64,000 nt of DNA from Acanthochlamys bracteata (GCA_019914995.1 CM034132.1:6433524-6497523), one strand, 5' to 3'. Shown: positions 12,290 to 25,480, numbered from the stretch's first letter. The notes: generated from the letters alone by a model not told the origin. A program made the numbers and translations.

Positions 12290-13790
12290 TTGATTTTGTT
12301 ACAGTTGTAATTGTTGTTGAAGTGCACCAACTCTATCGGTTAAACGGTCTCTTTCTTGCTTTCCTCTCTAAACTGTTGCTCAAGCTTGTTAACCTTAGAT
12401 GAGCTGCTTTCTTTATGTGGTGGTTTATGTACATGTCCATGACCACGTCAATAGCCAGATACGCCTCCCAGAACATTTTGCATTACTTTCTCTTGCGTCA
12501 TCGTATGCTCAGTTTGTTATGATTTTTCAAGCAATTAGAACCTGCTTTCATATAATTTATAGAATTATTATAACAATACCTAGTACTATACAACAAGTTG
12601 ATGATATTTAAATATTTTACTTAATATAGTTACTACGCTTTCCTTTTGAACTCCATTCACCTAACTTCTTTGTAAATGTGATCTTTTAGGTTCCCAATGG
12701 CCTGTCACTACGTATACATTTTATAACATGAATAGGAACAAGTACTATATGCATACATATCTAAAATATAATTACCATCCGATCAGAAATTCACACAATA
12801 CTTTCAACAGTATGGATCGGTTTTGTCTACTTGGAGACATTCTTGACACCATCTATAAAAATAATATGTAAGTTACTAAATAAAATCTACTTGGAGACAT
12901 TCTTGACACCATCTATAAAAATAATATGTAAGTTACTAAATTGTAGGAATCTAATTTTATGCGGATCATAAATATTTTACTTGCCGTAAATTCAGGACTA
13001 TCAAATAGATTGCATAAACTAACCCAATCACAAAGTCTACCATTGACAAAAATATCTCTTGGTGCAGCCCTACCACGCTTACCACGCCCCATTTTCTTGT
13101 AATGTTGTGTACCCTATTTGTTCATCTTTCGTACGAGTCTTCCCTTACTTTTGTAAGTAGCGTCTCCAAACCGTACTACAAAGTCTATTTAAAACTTTTT
13201 CTTTTTAGAAATAAAATAAAAGTTTAGTTAGTAAAAAAATTTATATACGAATGATTTATTTAAAATATATTAAAATACCACTAGACATGCTTGTATTATC
13301 TCAATGATTTTCGATCTATTTTTTTCTAACAATATCCATCCTTCAATGTCTACCAGAGCATGAGAGCGAATTAACATAACGAACTCTCTTATAAGCCACT
13401 ATGAGTTCAAACCAACGGGCATGCCATCAACATTAAATTATATAGCTACATTTATTTCTTTATTAGTATAGTTATGTAAGCAGCTGAGCGACTTCGCACC
13501 TATATTGTATGTCTTGGCAGGTGAATTCTACATATAATAATGCAAGCATTTTAAATATATATTACTTTTATTATAATATTAAGTTTTAAATTAAAATGAA
13601 CTTACCAATACTACAAACTATCGTTATTTGCAAGGGATCTTGAAGCATCATCTAGAGTTGCAAGTGGTAATAACGCACGATATCAAAGTTCATAGAAGGA
13701 GTTGAGGCACATGGAGTGCCAGAAAGTGCACGGGATCTCGATCTACCAGGAGCTATCTTCAAATGCTAAAGCTCTATAACAAAAACTAAT
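12290..13790 (-). pseudogene. CACTA accessory/transposase-type protein remnant
   Basis: Read on the minus strand, 13200-12820 gives broken pieces resembling the plant Ptta/En/Spm protein family: FGDATYKS, KMGRGKRGRAAPRDIFVNG, then WVSLCNLFDSPEF and WCQECLQ. Frames are interrupted by stops and by a 60-bp duplication. The block at 12300-12440 reads as a possible glutamine- and arginine-rich coiled segment. The orientation and CACTA setting suit the second CACTA gene, but the similarity is weak and read by eye. It cannot be functional as it stands. Confidence 0.4.
12826..12941. repeat. 60-bp perfect tandem duplication
   Basis: The block starting TCTACTTGGAGACATTC occurs at 12826 and again at 12886 with about 56 identical bases, a recent local duplication inside the CACTA remnant. 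Confidence 0.9.
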
Positions 13791-13805
13791 ATCACTAGAT
13801 CAATC

Positions 13806-13806
<1 letters not shown>

Positions 13807-13879
<73 letters not shown>

Positions 13880-13914
13880 TATACATATATATATACACAC
13901 ACATATATATATAT
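13807..13914. repeat. (AT)n microsatellite
   Basis: A long AT dinucleotide run with GATAT and ACACAC interruptions. Confidence 0.95.
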
Positions 13915-15500
13915 GAACACGTATATTAAAAATATAATTTAATTAAATACATTGGTAACTGATCCTCGTCAAAACAAAATAACATTAAACAAAAACAAAG
14001 TATAAGCAAATCTCATATATCGTTGAACTCTAGAAAATATTTTTTTGTCACTCTACTTCTAATTCTCATCCAACTCTTATCTATTTTTTTAACAAAGTAT
14101 CAATAGTAAATTAGAATAATAATTTTCTATTTACCTTTTTTAAGAAATTAAATAAATTATCAATCAATATACGTATAGATATTTAAAATATACTCATTGT
14201 GAGATTAAATACATATTTTCTTACATATTATCTTAATTATTCTATATAATTTGGTTATAATTAAGTAAAGTAATTTCTAACAAAAGTAAAAATTTTTCAA
14301 TCAATTCCTACAATACAAATAAAAGTTACCAATAATAACACAATACTTAAACTAACACAAGCAAAATAACGATAATGACAAAGTTTTATTAAAATACCTT
14401 ATGGATTTTGGCTAAAGTTTAGGTAGTCAATAATAGCTGCCGGAGTCGGAGGCGATGAGAGCGCGAGCTGGAACCGGAGAGTGGAAGGCGAAGGAGTAGC
14501 ATCACATCGGCATCGAATGAGGGCGAGGGGAGAAGATCCAGAGCAAATCTGGGTGAGCAGAGGGGGAACGGAGCAGATCAAGGGAGGGCGATGGAGCAGA
14601 TCGAGGAGGGCGGTTGGAGTAGATCGCTCGGGCGGGACAGGGGGGTGGATAGAACGAAAATTGAAACTAGTTTGGACTTGTCCGCCAGATTTAGTGAGGG
14701 CATTAGCGACTACAAGGGAAACTGTTGCTAATGCTTTTAAGACAATAGCGACTAACTAGATTTTAGTCTATTACCTTAAAAATAATAATTTAAAATTAGT
14801 TAATAAAAATTTATTTAACAAAATCGAAATCGTTAGATGTGATTTAGTTTTTATATATCAAGTTAATAAAATTTAAATCATTTAGATGATATTTAGTGCT
14901 CTATCATAATAAATGATTGATGTGTATATACAATTTAATAATTTATAAGTTATAAATCATATCACTAACTTATAACCAAATCTGATAAAATTTTATGTGA
15001 ATAATAATTTTGAAGTATTGAATATATCCAATTGTTTGAATTACCATTCCATTCATGCAATTGTGTAAATTGATTAAATAAGATAGCAACAATATGCCAA
15101 CTTAGTTTATGAATATGATATTTATACTCCTACATTATACTAATTATGTAAACTATCCCATTTTTATTTCAAACAGATTTTTTAAACATTGAATATATTC
15201 TATACTATAATATTTTATTCACACAAAATTTTGTCAAGTTCATATATAATTTAGTTCTCCGATTTATGCATATAAATTATTAAGTTGTGGACGTCCATCA
15301 ATCATTTATTATGAATGAACACGAAATATCATCTAAATGATCTAAAACTTTCCAACTTGATATATAAAAACTATAAATCATATTCAATAGTTTCAAATAT
15401 TTATATAAAATTATTATTTTCTAAATTAATAGAGATCAACTATATATTGTTCCCAATTATTATAATATTAGGGACCAACTTTTACAGCTATGCTGCTATG
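13915..15500. other. CACTA interior without a recognised gene
   Basis: Mostly AT-rich. A GC-rich island at 14400-14760 has short frames on both strands with no recognisable domain and ends with subterminal motifs (ATTAGCGACTAC, AATAGCGACTAAC). It may be a captured leader or an older nested end. Confidence 0.4.
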
Positions 15501-15685
15501 GCTGTATGCAATAGCGACGTAGTGATATATTAGTCACTGTTTCTCTACTCAATAGCAATAAAGCTATAGTTTGGTTGGTCGCTATTACCTTCTATTATTA
15601 CAAAGATAATAGTGACCGACTTCTTAACTATTCGCTATTGCCTTGGTTATAGCGACCGATGTTAGACAGGGTCACTATTGTTTTC

Positions 15686-17380
15686 ACAGCTGCAGATCCA
15701 GACTGATCCGTCTTGGTCAATCCCAAAACTATTGATTTGAAGTCTAAATCCATTTGGGTTTACAGAATACCCATCTGCAATCGACCTGGACTGACTCGGT
15801 AAATCCGGTCGGGTTCCGGATTAACTTGTCAACCCGGTCGAACTGGTCAACTTAGGGGTTTTATAAAAAAAACTAATAAAAATAAAAAAACTTTAATAGA
15901 GTTATAGATAAGATAGATCAGTCCGTCCGCAATTTCTCATTTCTAATTTTTTCCTCGTTGCGTCTGAACTTCGTTGAGCTCGAGTTTGATTCATGCTCGT
16001 TCGGCCGTTGCTACACTGGCTCCACTACTCCGACGTCTGTATGCGTTCATCACACTGGTTGCTGCTCGAGTTTGATCACTCCCGGCTCCGATCCGCTGGT
16101 CCTCCTAATTCCGCTGATCCACTGCTCCTTCAGGTCCCCTACTTGATTTCTCCATTACTCTATGGCTCTGCGCTACAACTAGTTGCTCTGTTCGGTCTCT
16201 ATTCTTCTTCTATAGATAAAAGTAATCTCCACAAACATGCGAAAATGTGCCCATTGTGGTCGATCTGTCGACTTCGCTACTCTGATTGCTTCGGTGAATG
16301 CATTTGTCTTTGCATTGTTAGTTGCTCCTCGATATTAATCACCACACTCAAAATCTCATATCCGCCGCAACTATGTTGGCTTCGCTGCTTCGATAACTTC
16401 GATGAATGTGTTAGTAATGGTGGTAAAGGGTTTTGCTTGACCGAGAGTCGAGCTTTGAATCGTCTGATCTACTAATCATTGGCGAGAATAGGCGCACCAC
16501 TAATGCAACTCCTACTCCTACATAAGTCCCTTATCCACAACTAAACTTTCTAGATCAAACATTATGTTCTACAAAGAATTATAGCTGATTGAATTTTTAC
16601 TCTTTCTTTTAAAAGGGCACAATTAGTTAGTGGCCGCAAATCTGATCATACTGACGTAACAACTTGCAGCAACAAGCAAAGAGGGAGTTGGAGGGAGAAT
16701 TAGCTACAGGGTTGTATGTGAAAGTAAGCATGGATGGTGCTCCATATAGATCTTAAGTTCTACAAAGGTTACAAAGCAGATCGAAGCTGTCAAAGTAGCA
16801 AAGCCGATGTATAGGATTTTGAGTGCGGCGATCAATCTCGAGCAGCGGCCAACAAAGCAAAGACAAATGCATTCACCAAAGCCGTCAAAGTTGTACAAAG
16901 GCTACAAAGAACTTAGAGATACATTGGAGGGCATGTTCAAAGGCATTTATGATGTTCATGCAGTTACTCTCTCCGATTGTCCGTTCTTCTTGAGACGTTG
17001 GATGATAATCATCGGACATGTTCACCGGGGATGTGCCTTAGCAGGAAGTTAGTCATAGTTTTGACGTGATTTCTCTTTTTGTTAAATTAATTCTTAGTTA
17101 GGGGTTTCCATTTGAGTACTTATATTGATTTGTTTTAGGTTGCAGGATGTTCACTTCTTCTTGCGAGAGGTTGAGAAAAATGGAAGGAACTAAAGCTAAA
17201 GGCTGAAGTTTTGGGCATTGATTCATGTACATGTAAACATGATTTAACAACCCTTTGTGTACCAGGTGTTGCTAACCCAAGGGGACGACCCATTGGCCAA
17301 TTGGGTCAACCTGTATCCGTCAACCTAGATAGCTATCTGAGTCGACGTTCGGTTCGGTTCTTCCAAATATAATTATTTGA
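15686..17380. other. GC-rich insert between CACTA subterminal repeats
   Basis: Bounded on both sides by CACTA subterminal repeats. Its two ends are rich in CCGG, GGTCAACC and GTTCGGTTCGG phrases, like the ends of the 234-1534 element. The longest frame is 15993-16475 (+), cysteine- and leucine-rich, and I do not recognise it. No clear target duplication was found. It may be a nested non-autonomous DNA transposon. Confidence 0.4.
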
Positions 17381-17497
17381 TGTAATAGCGATCGTCTAAT
17401 AGAGACAGCTGTGTTTGGTCGCTATTTGTTTTCATTAGCAATCCTTTTGTCTTTATTCCTAATAAATTGATCGCTTGTGATGTTTTTTCTTTTAGTG

Positions 17498-19356
17498 TAA
17501 GAAGACAAGAATAAGAAAGTTAAAAAAAAGGAGAAAAAACTAAAAAGAATATACTATTGGTAGATGAATTTTGATTGCAAAAATATTGTCTACATAATAA
17601 ATAAAATACCTAAAGATCACGCTACTGCACAGTTTATAATGAGATGTTTTACAATAATTGAGTATACTGGGAGGATGAAACCTATATTTTACACTAAGGG
17701 TAATGGCACCTGCCTCTCCCGACTTCCTAACGAATTATAGTTAGCTTTGGGTGATAATAAAAATTAAGCATTTATCCCACTTGAGTGGGTTGGCTAGATG
17801 AATCCTCTTTTTCATTACATTTGATTGTACATCAAAGTTAGCAAAAAATCTAATTCATCTGAATCGTTCACTATCATCCTAAATCAAATAGTTTTGACAT
17901 CCTATTAGTATTCTACTAGAATCACAAGACAAGTTCGAACCAATTAATTATGTCTCTCTTAACTTGTCCTTGACCAGAGTGAAAGCTGCTTGTTGGCATA
18001 TATTATTAGTTTGTATTTTGTCCAGTTTAGTATACCTACACATCCGCGTCAACATTCTATCTTTGCTAGATTTATCCTATGGATATTTTGACTTTCGATA
18101 GTTAGCACTTATTACCATATAGCACTACATATTGAGTGACTGTTTTATAAAATTGATATTTTAGACTTCAAAATTTGTTTGATAGTTGACAAATCTAAAC
18201 TGGACGTCGATCTAGAAGCCTGTTAGGGTTGACGTGGTATTGGTCAGAGTTCAAGGCACTTTAGATAGCACTGCCAACACCCAATTAGTCAGCACATCAA
18301 CACCCAACACTACCAACAATAATGAATAACAATAACATCAACAACATCTAACAACATAAACAATTTCAAACTAAAAGAAAGCAAAAGAATAGTGCGTAGT
18401 AGAACTGTACCTGTAAATCTAACGAAAATGTGGAGAACTATGTTTAAATGTATGAGATCTACAACTAGTTTACATTGCAAACATTTCAAAGATGTCAACA
18501 TCTAAATTAGAGGAAACAAAATGCAAAGAAGTGGAAGCACAAACTTTGAAATAAGTAATTATAATAAGAGAATGGGGAATATTGACAATTACCTTGAAAT
18601 TCGTAGTGGATTAAAATGATTGAAAGAAATAAAGAGGAAAAACATCGAACCTATGCCTGACAAATTAGCAAACAATTTAATAAATGAATGCCGGCCAAAT
18701 CCTTGGCATTTCGGAAAACCTCAATCTATTAAGAGGAAAAGATATTGGAATCAAATTCTGGAAAACACAAACAAAAATCAATAAGAAAAAAGATGGAGAA
18801 CAAACATTTTGAAATCAGTAACCAAAACAAGAAAGAATGGGAGTAATGACTGCTACCATCAAATCAAAGTTAGTTAAAAACTAACAAACATAGTGTTTGA
18901 GAAAGCAGTAGCGCAAGAAAAGCAACAGTCCGTGAAATCGTTACTATCAGTGAGAATCGATAGAGCAAAACAACAACCGCTAGATGAAGAGGTCAGTGAA
19001 GAATCGTAGTCATCTAGAAGAAGAAGACGTAGGCAAGTAGCAATGAAGTATTGGAGTGGTAGAAGTTAACCAGAAGAGCAGTGGAGCTGCGAAGCTGGAG
19101 GACTAGTGGCAGATATAGGGTTTTGAATACAAAGGCAGTTGAACTCGAGCAGCAAGCACAAACTGATGCGATGAGGAGAGGCAAGAAAATATACTAAAAT
19201 TGATTAGGCATTTGTTTCTAAATCTTCTTAGATTGACCCGTTCGACCAAATAGTCAACCTTGAATCCATCCGGGATAACCCGGTTCAATCCGAGTCGGTT
19301 ACATGAACGGATTGTTTATAAACTCGAACTAATTTAGGCTTGGAATAGATGGTTTA
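17498..19356. other. No recognised gene
   Basis: AT-rich flank. The part at 19200-19320 (GACCCGTTCGACC, ATAACCCGGTTCAATCC) resembles the CCGG-rich ends of the other small elements and may be a broken end of one. Confidence 0.4.
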
Positions 19357-20440
19357 TGTCATGACCCAACACTAGGATATGCCTAGGTTAAACTCAGGCT
19401 CGGCCGACCTAGTGAGCCTAACCCAAAAATCAACAATAAAATAACACGAGAAAATTTTGGTAAAATCTCCTTTAAAAATTCAAGAGGACAACTCAATAAA
19501 TAACCACAATATCAATATCACAAACAGCAACAGAAATAATAGTACACAAAAAGGTTTAGCCAGCTTATTTAATACACAGCTATCTAATGTAATAAATCTC
19601 AATACGAGAAGATAACAAATAAACACAACAATCAGCTATCAAAGCCGATATATAAAACAATAATAAGAACATTATAATCCCTCGAGTATTATAGAGCCAA
19701 TTAAATGATATAGAAATGCGCAAACATACTCTTGATGCGTCTCGATCCATGACTACAGGATCCACTAAACTCAAATAATCCTGTAAAGACTAGAGGAGGC
19801 CAAAAACACAAACAAGTTGAGTCCAATCTCAGTGAGGTGAAGATATAGAATGCTTTCATTAGGTTCCTATTGTATTACCTAATTTGTTATCGCTATCTCT
19901 ATATATAACAGATGCAAAGATATATTAGATCATATTCTACTAAATTATGAATTGTTCATAGCAGAGACGATACGACAAGAATGAGATGTAACACACAACA
20001 TCCAATACATTTATGAAGTTATTATATTATACAGACTCTCTATTCTTATAATGTATAGTTGTGCATATACATCAAGTGTTTCATCTTCACGGATGTTTAC
20101 AAATGCTTATACAAGCACTCAACTACATACTATTTATATGATCAGATACATCTTACTATATCCAACACATATTTATGCTTTCATTTCAAAGCCATTATAT
20201 ATATACACATTGCCACCTTAGGTGCACATTGGCTCACATTAGTCACAATAAGATACGTAAAAAGCTCAAAATTCGATCACCACCATTAGATATGAATAAC
20301 TTTGAGTCGTAAACATACTGACAAAATTTCAGCTCAATCGAACTTTGAATCGATCTCCATCCGACCTCTTAATCAAGAATTTTCTTATGACAGAACAAAA
20401 AGATTTAACAAGATTTGCAAAACATAAGAATTTTATTTTT
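19357..20440 (+). mobile_element. Truncated gypsy-type LTR fragment
   Basis: It starts TGTCATGACCCAACAC, the canonical start of this LTR family. It then shares GAGGAGGCCAAA, CAATCTCAGTGAGGTG and CTATCTCTATATATAACAG with 5938-6600. It is cut off where the MULE A remnant begins. No coding region was seen. Confidence 0.5.
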
Positions 20441-20444
20441 CATA

Positions 20445-21905
20445 AGAAATACAAGTACTGCAAAATATAGGTGTCGTGCAATAATGAGAGTGAAAAAAAA
20501 TTCTATTGGATTATAGGAAGTTGTGGATTATGAAGGTGATCACAATCGCAACCTTATTAGCCCTACAAAATAATGTGCATGTCCGTTTGTAAAAACTTAC
20601 CTATAGTAGCTAAAAGTCTTATCGACTCATTTCGAGATGAAGGCATACCCGTGAGTAAGGTTGTAAATATACTTGACGGACTGCAAAATATATTTGATGA
20701 CAGAGATTGTTGGAACCATTTATGTCGTTCGAAGGAGTATAAGAAGCCTATCAATGACAATGCTATCATTTAGATACTTTATATGCCGGTAGTAATATTA
20801 GTGGACGCTCCGAAGGTATGAATGGTATATATAAGAACTTTTTTCATCTCACAACAACTCTTCGCGAGCTTGTACTGAAGAATGAGAAATGCTTGAGTAA
20901 AATTATTAGGGAAGAAAAAAAGGAGGATTATGCGACTAAACACTTGTGTCGCATTATAGAAGACAACTTAGATGTCTTGAAAAGTATAGCAAAACTGTAT
21001 ACAAGAAATGTGTATAACAATCTAAATAGATTTTGCATGATGATGAAAGGAGTTGTGATGGCTGCACGACTTATATTTATAAGTCTCACGTAGAATGTGA
21101 TCAGCGTGAGTGGAAAGTGAAGTTTAATCCTGCCACAAAAGATGGTAAATATGAATGTAAACTTTTTAAATTTATGGAAATTCCTTGTGGACATCTTGGG
21201 AAATACTGATCACTTTATTCTTTAGCGGTGCAGCAAAGGTGCTAATAAGTACAGAGTCAGGTATGATGGAGGTCCGATAAGTGGACATGAGAATGCTCAA
21301 TTATTGAGAACTATCCAACTGCAGATGACTTTCAACCAAATAGTTTATGAAGCTGCTGAAATCGATGAGGGATACAAAATCTTATTACTAGCATTGGAAG
21401 ATACAATGGTGCGGCTTAAGGATGTCAGGAGGACTAATGATCAGGATAAGAATCCAGTCGTAGACTCATGTATGCATAATGAGAATTTACAAGATTCAGT
21501 TGATATCTCTCAAATTTTACTTTTAAATCCAAACATATCACAAACAAAGGGTAGAAACAAGGAAGAGAACGTTTGCAAAAGTAGTGCTAGAATAAAAGGA
21601 GGTTTGAAGATAGCTATTGAAAGAGCCAAAGCGAAGACATATAGAAGATGTGCGTACTCTAATAAGTCTTGTGTCAAACATGACAAACGAAATTGTCCTA
21701 AAAATTCAAATAGAAAGAATAAGACAAGTAAGTTTAATCATTTTCTTAATTTTGCTTCCTAACATAAACTATATTTTTTGTGAAACATTGACATTTATTA
21801 TCACTATTGTACTTGCTAGTTACTAGTACATATGATGCTAAAGATGAAGATACAAGTGAAGATGAAGATAGTGAAGATGAAGACGTAATTATTCGCCTAG
21901 AGTAG
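20445..21905 (+). pseudogene. FAR1-RELATED SEQUENCE-like MULE transposase, internally deleted (copy A)
   Basis: This belongs to the FAR1/FRS family, MULE transposases from which the plant FAR1 transcription factors descend. Surviving parts in order: the end of the zinc-binding FAR1 domain (NTSTAKYRC, VVDYEGDHNRN); the FRDEGIPVSKV linker; then an abrupt jump at about 20770 to YAGSNISGRSEGMNG. The DDE catalytic middle found in copies B and C is therefore missing. A second deletion lies inside the SWIM finger region (IPCGHL, then DHFIL). The end has KGRNKEE, a degenerate CX2C..HX4C-type knuckle and, after an intron, an acidic tail ending IIRLE and a stop at 21903-21905. In-frame stops are present. 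It cannot make an active transposase. Confidence 0.85.
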
Positions 21906-21999
21906 GATGATGAATTTTATTTTGACATTTTCTGAATGACCACTTATATGTTGTACACAATCTTTTCAAGTTACAATGAAAAAAATAATCCTGTTATAT

Positions 22000-22880
22000 T
22001 CAATCTGTTTAAGCTGCAATGTACAACTATTGTTATAAAAAAATAATATTTGATTTTATTTTGGCTAGAGGCTAGGCCAGTGAGCTCACTATCAAGTCAC
22101 AAAGTGAGCTCACTGGAAGCTTACCGGCAGCTGACCGGTGAGTTATGGAAGCTCACTAGTCGGCTGCTAGTGAGCTAGAAAAGCTCCATCTATTTTACAT
22201 TAAAATAGATTTCTTTTGGAAATACAAGTGAAACAATTTAAACAAATTTGTATATTCAATCTATTTTGGCTGCAGTATAAAAAAGCTTTTAACAGAAAAA
22301 AAATTTGGAGCTCTGCCAGCTCACTAGCCGGAAACCGGTGAGTTCACTGACCGGAGACCAGGCCAGTGAGCTGACTGTTAAGGCACCATTGAGCTCACTG
22401 GAAGCTCATTGGCAGCTGATTAGTGAGCTCACTAGTCAGCTGCTAGTGAGCTACAAAAGCTCTATCTATTTTAAATAAACAGATTTTTTATAGATGTACT
22501 GCCAAACAATTTAAACAAATTTGTATGTTTAATCTGTTTAAGCTGACTTATAAAATAGTTTTTAATCGAAAAAAAATGGAGTTCTGCCAGCTCATTGGCC
22601 GGAGATCAGGTTAGTGAGCTGACTGTCAAGGCACTAGTTAGCTCACTGGCAGTTGACCAGTGAGTTGGAAGCTCACTAGTCAGCTGCCAGTGAGCTACAA
22701 AAGCTCAATCTGTTTTGGAGACTGGTGAACTCAGTAGTCAGTTACAAAAACTCACTAGCCGGAGATTGGTGAGTTCACTAGCCGGAGACCAGCCTAGTGA
22801 GCTTTGCTAGCTCACTTGGCAGTTGACCAGTGAGCTAGTAGAGCTGGCTGTGCTCACTGGTCTCCTCTGTCAGGTGTGCT
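22000..22880. repeat. Palindrome-rich tandem repeats (GAGCTCACTGG / CAGCTGACCAGTGAGCT) in MULE A
   Basis: About three large units (near 22008, 22257 and 22532; period about 250-275 bp) combine an AT-rich half (TTCAATCTGTTTAAGCTGC) with a cluster of AGTGAGCTCACT palindromes and CAGCTGACCAGTGAGCT. A shorter cluster follows to 22880. The same motif follows the transposase gene of MULE C. Confidence 0.85.
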
Positions 22881-22921
22881 TCACTTGCCATCCATTTACA
22901 GGTAATACACCAACGCAAATA

Positions 22922-25022
22922 TGTTGGAACTCCAAGATTGATTTTGATGATAACAATGATTAAGAATTATAATTTATGGATTAGGGTGAACTAATGATTG
23001 TAATCAAGTTCTGCAGAAATTCATTAAACAGGTCTATCCCACATTCAGCAGATAACAAGCCAGCTTCTTAGCTACTGATTGTATAATATTTCTTTTATAC
23101 CATACAAAATAGAGAATCTCTCAGCCACCAAACAACCAGCTATCTAATTGCTGCTACATGGATAAATAGAAAATCGCAAGCAGAAAATCGCGAACAGAGA
23201 AGAGCAGAAAAACAGAGTATCGCCAACAGAGATGAACAGAAAACAGAGGACTCAATAGCCGGCTATTTCGCTGCTGCTCGCTGGACAGAGAAGAATCAGA
23301 AAATCGTGGTAATCATTCACTCTTCAGAAGTAATTTTAAGCATGATGCCAATTCCATTTGAACTTCAACTTTTCATCAGAGACAGGCCAACATGCACACT
23401 ATAAGATTGACCGAATAACACATCAAATGATGATCAATATAAATTTGGAAAAATCGTGGAAGGATAGATGAAAATCCAGTAAACAGAGAGCAGAGTCGGA
23501 CATTGATGGAACAACTTTTCAGATGTAATTCAATCAAGAATTCGTCATCCATTTGAAGCAAAATCTTGAAGACTTATTGAGGAACACATCAGCTACAAGT
23601 TTATATCAAGAATCATGAAAAATCACAACAAGAGAAGACAAAGAACATCGTGCAAAGTTACATCAGCATCATGTCTTACTGATAATGCAGAAATGCTTCA
23701 ACATGCAGATTTCGATTTTCCTTCAGAAGAAATCACGAATTTAATTACAAGGTGATATCATCGACAAATCTACTATCTTGTTACTATCATAGAACTGAGC
23801 TATATTGAGCCACCACATTATTGAAGAACAAGTTCAAGTATAGAGATTGATAGATGGCAATGAAAACCCACTGAACACGGTAGAAAATCTTATGGACTCA
23901 CAATGCACTGGAGCAATTCAAATAGAAGATCTACAACGAGCAAAAATCATCTTGTTTTTCACAGAAAGGGAAAGCTCAATAATCAAAGGAAGTAAGCACA
24001 TTATGCAAGTCAAGATCTTTAATCAAGTCAAGCAATCAACCTGGGATGCATTAAATATGGACAAGCCAAATCAGCTCTTCTATTTCAGACAGCAACTTAG
24101 CTAAAACAAGCTCATAACCACTGGCGGTAAATTCAAATTTCTACAATGCATTTAATGCCATGGAGACTTTACACAAAGACAGCCGAAAGCAATCAAGGAA
24201 GCGGTTGATTAACCGCTGGGCAAAACTGCCCTCTCTCTGACGTGAAGAACCACAAATGAAAAAGAGCGCCAACGACAACGTTCTTCAACGGTTCCTGCAC
24301 AGAGACGAAATACTATAAGAAGGGAGGCAGAGCAACAAACAAATGGTAGAGAGAACACAAGCAAAACTAAGACATACAAGAACTCAACTCTACTCAAGCA
24401 ATTAAAAATCTTGCTGCTGATCATACTGAAGAAATCTCTCTCAGCAATCTCTTTGATCATCTCATCTGAAATACTTCATGAACACATAACCTTTAAGAGA
24501 TAGATCCTGTGCTCAATTTCTGTTTACTTTTCTTGTAACCTCTTACTGACATTGTGATAGAGGTGCTGCGGGCACCGGATAAGGAAGCTCAGGTGGAGCT
24601 TGGTGAAAGTTCTTAAACCTTGTAATAGAGCTAGCAAATCAGCCAGAGGGACAGGTGTGTCCAGTAGGCTGTTAGGAGTTGTCTTGGTGAAGAAACCCGG
24701 TAAGAGTAAGTGTGCTTGGTGAAGCACTTTGCTCTTGGTGTATTTGTAACTTATTAAAGGTTTAGTGAAGTTTTGGCTCTGGTGATAGAGCGACCGTGGA
24801 TGTAGGCAAAGGGATTTTGCCGAACCACATTAAATTTCCTGAGTACTGTCCTTTTTACATATGTCAGTAAACACTCTAACTCTCTCTGTCTGCAGGTTAC
24901 AGATTTGACACAGCCGGCGGTAAGCCTGCTACCAGTAGGATAACTAAGCTTGACGAAATTTTTTATTGACTAACTCAATTCACCCCTCCCCTCTTGAGTT
25001 AATCTTACAGGAAAACCTAACA
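22922..25022 (+). mobile_element. Solo LTR of a copia (SIRE-type) element, long variant
   Basis: It starts TGTTGGAACT and ends AAACCTAACA, like the two LTRs of the element at 52765-63014. A perfect 5-bp duplication AAATA lies at 22917-22921 and 25023-25027. At 2101 bp it is about 675 bp longer than those LTRs; the extra sequence is between about 23050 and 23860. The 3' part (23920-25022) aligns closely with the others. There is no internal region, so unequal recombination between two LTRs probably removed it. Confidence 0.9.
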
Positions 25023-25480
25023 AAATATTTACTCCACATTCACTTTACAATTATGTATATTCACTCCACATTCATTTACACAGTTCACTGCCACCCATTC
25101 ACATTCACATATCACATTCACATATGCAGCTTCTAGTCTGCTTTACCCCTTCATACATTTTCAATTCATATTCGACATTCACATGGTCGGTCACTCATTC
25201 AAAACATTCACACAGTATTCAAGCTTGTACAAAATATTCACATTACAGTCACATTTCATTCAGTATTTAAGCTTGTATAAAGGTTTTTTACAAAACTGTC
25301 ACAGCAACAACACTACAAGCTTACATTGCTATTCATCATTGAAAAACACCTAATATTCGTTTACAAGACTCCCCACCTTTACATGAACAACCTGCATTAC
25401 ACCATTGATACACACCCACACGTTCAAACATATTTTCAGACATTCATTCACTACCGAAGAATTGGCATTCATGAAAAACA
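25023..25480. repeat. CATTCACA-rich repeats, MULE A
   Basis: Dense CATTCACA, CACATTCA and CATATTC motifs. They correspond to the GAATGTGAATG repeats of MULE C (38640-39060) in inverse orientation. Confidence 0.65.

Larger units (their letters stand above)
10100..17497. mobile_element. Degenerate CACTA (En/Spm) DNA transposon with nested insertions
   Basis: The left end reads CACTGCAACAAAAAAAC and the inverse of the right end reads CACTAAAAGAAAAAAC, fitting the CACTA-type terminal inverted repeat. Both ends carry many copies of the subterminal motif TAGCGACC / GGTCGCTA (10139-10390; 14697-14760; 15500-15690; 17383-17470), typical of CACTA elements. The 3-bp flanks are GAA and TAA, an imperfect target duplication. 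The interior holds a TRIM element, a minisatellite, an antisense transposase-associated remnant, an AT microsatellite and a GC-rich insert. Two overlapping CACTA relics instead of one are possible. Confidence 0.6.

Noticed and set aside
15993-16475. A 160-residue frame as a host gene
   Set aside because: Its sequence matches no family I know, overlaps another frame and lies in a transposon insert; kept only as part of the unassigned GC-rich insert.
10097-17500. A perfect 3-bp target duplication for the CACTA element
   Set aside because: The flanks are GAA and TAA. One base differs, so the pair of ends may be from one element or two.
22000-22880. CRISPR-like or rDNA-like array
   Set aside because: The repeats are irregular, palindromic and sit in a plant transposon; there is no spacer pattern, and CRISPR is not expected in a plant nucleus.
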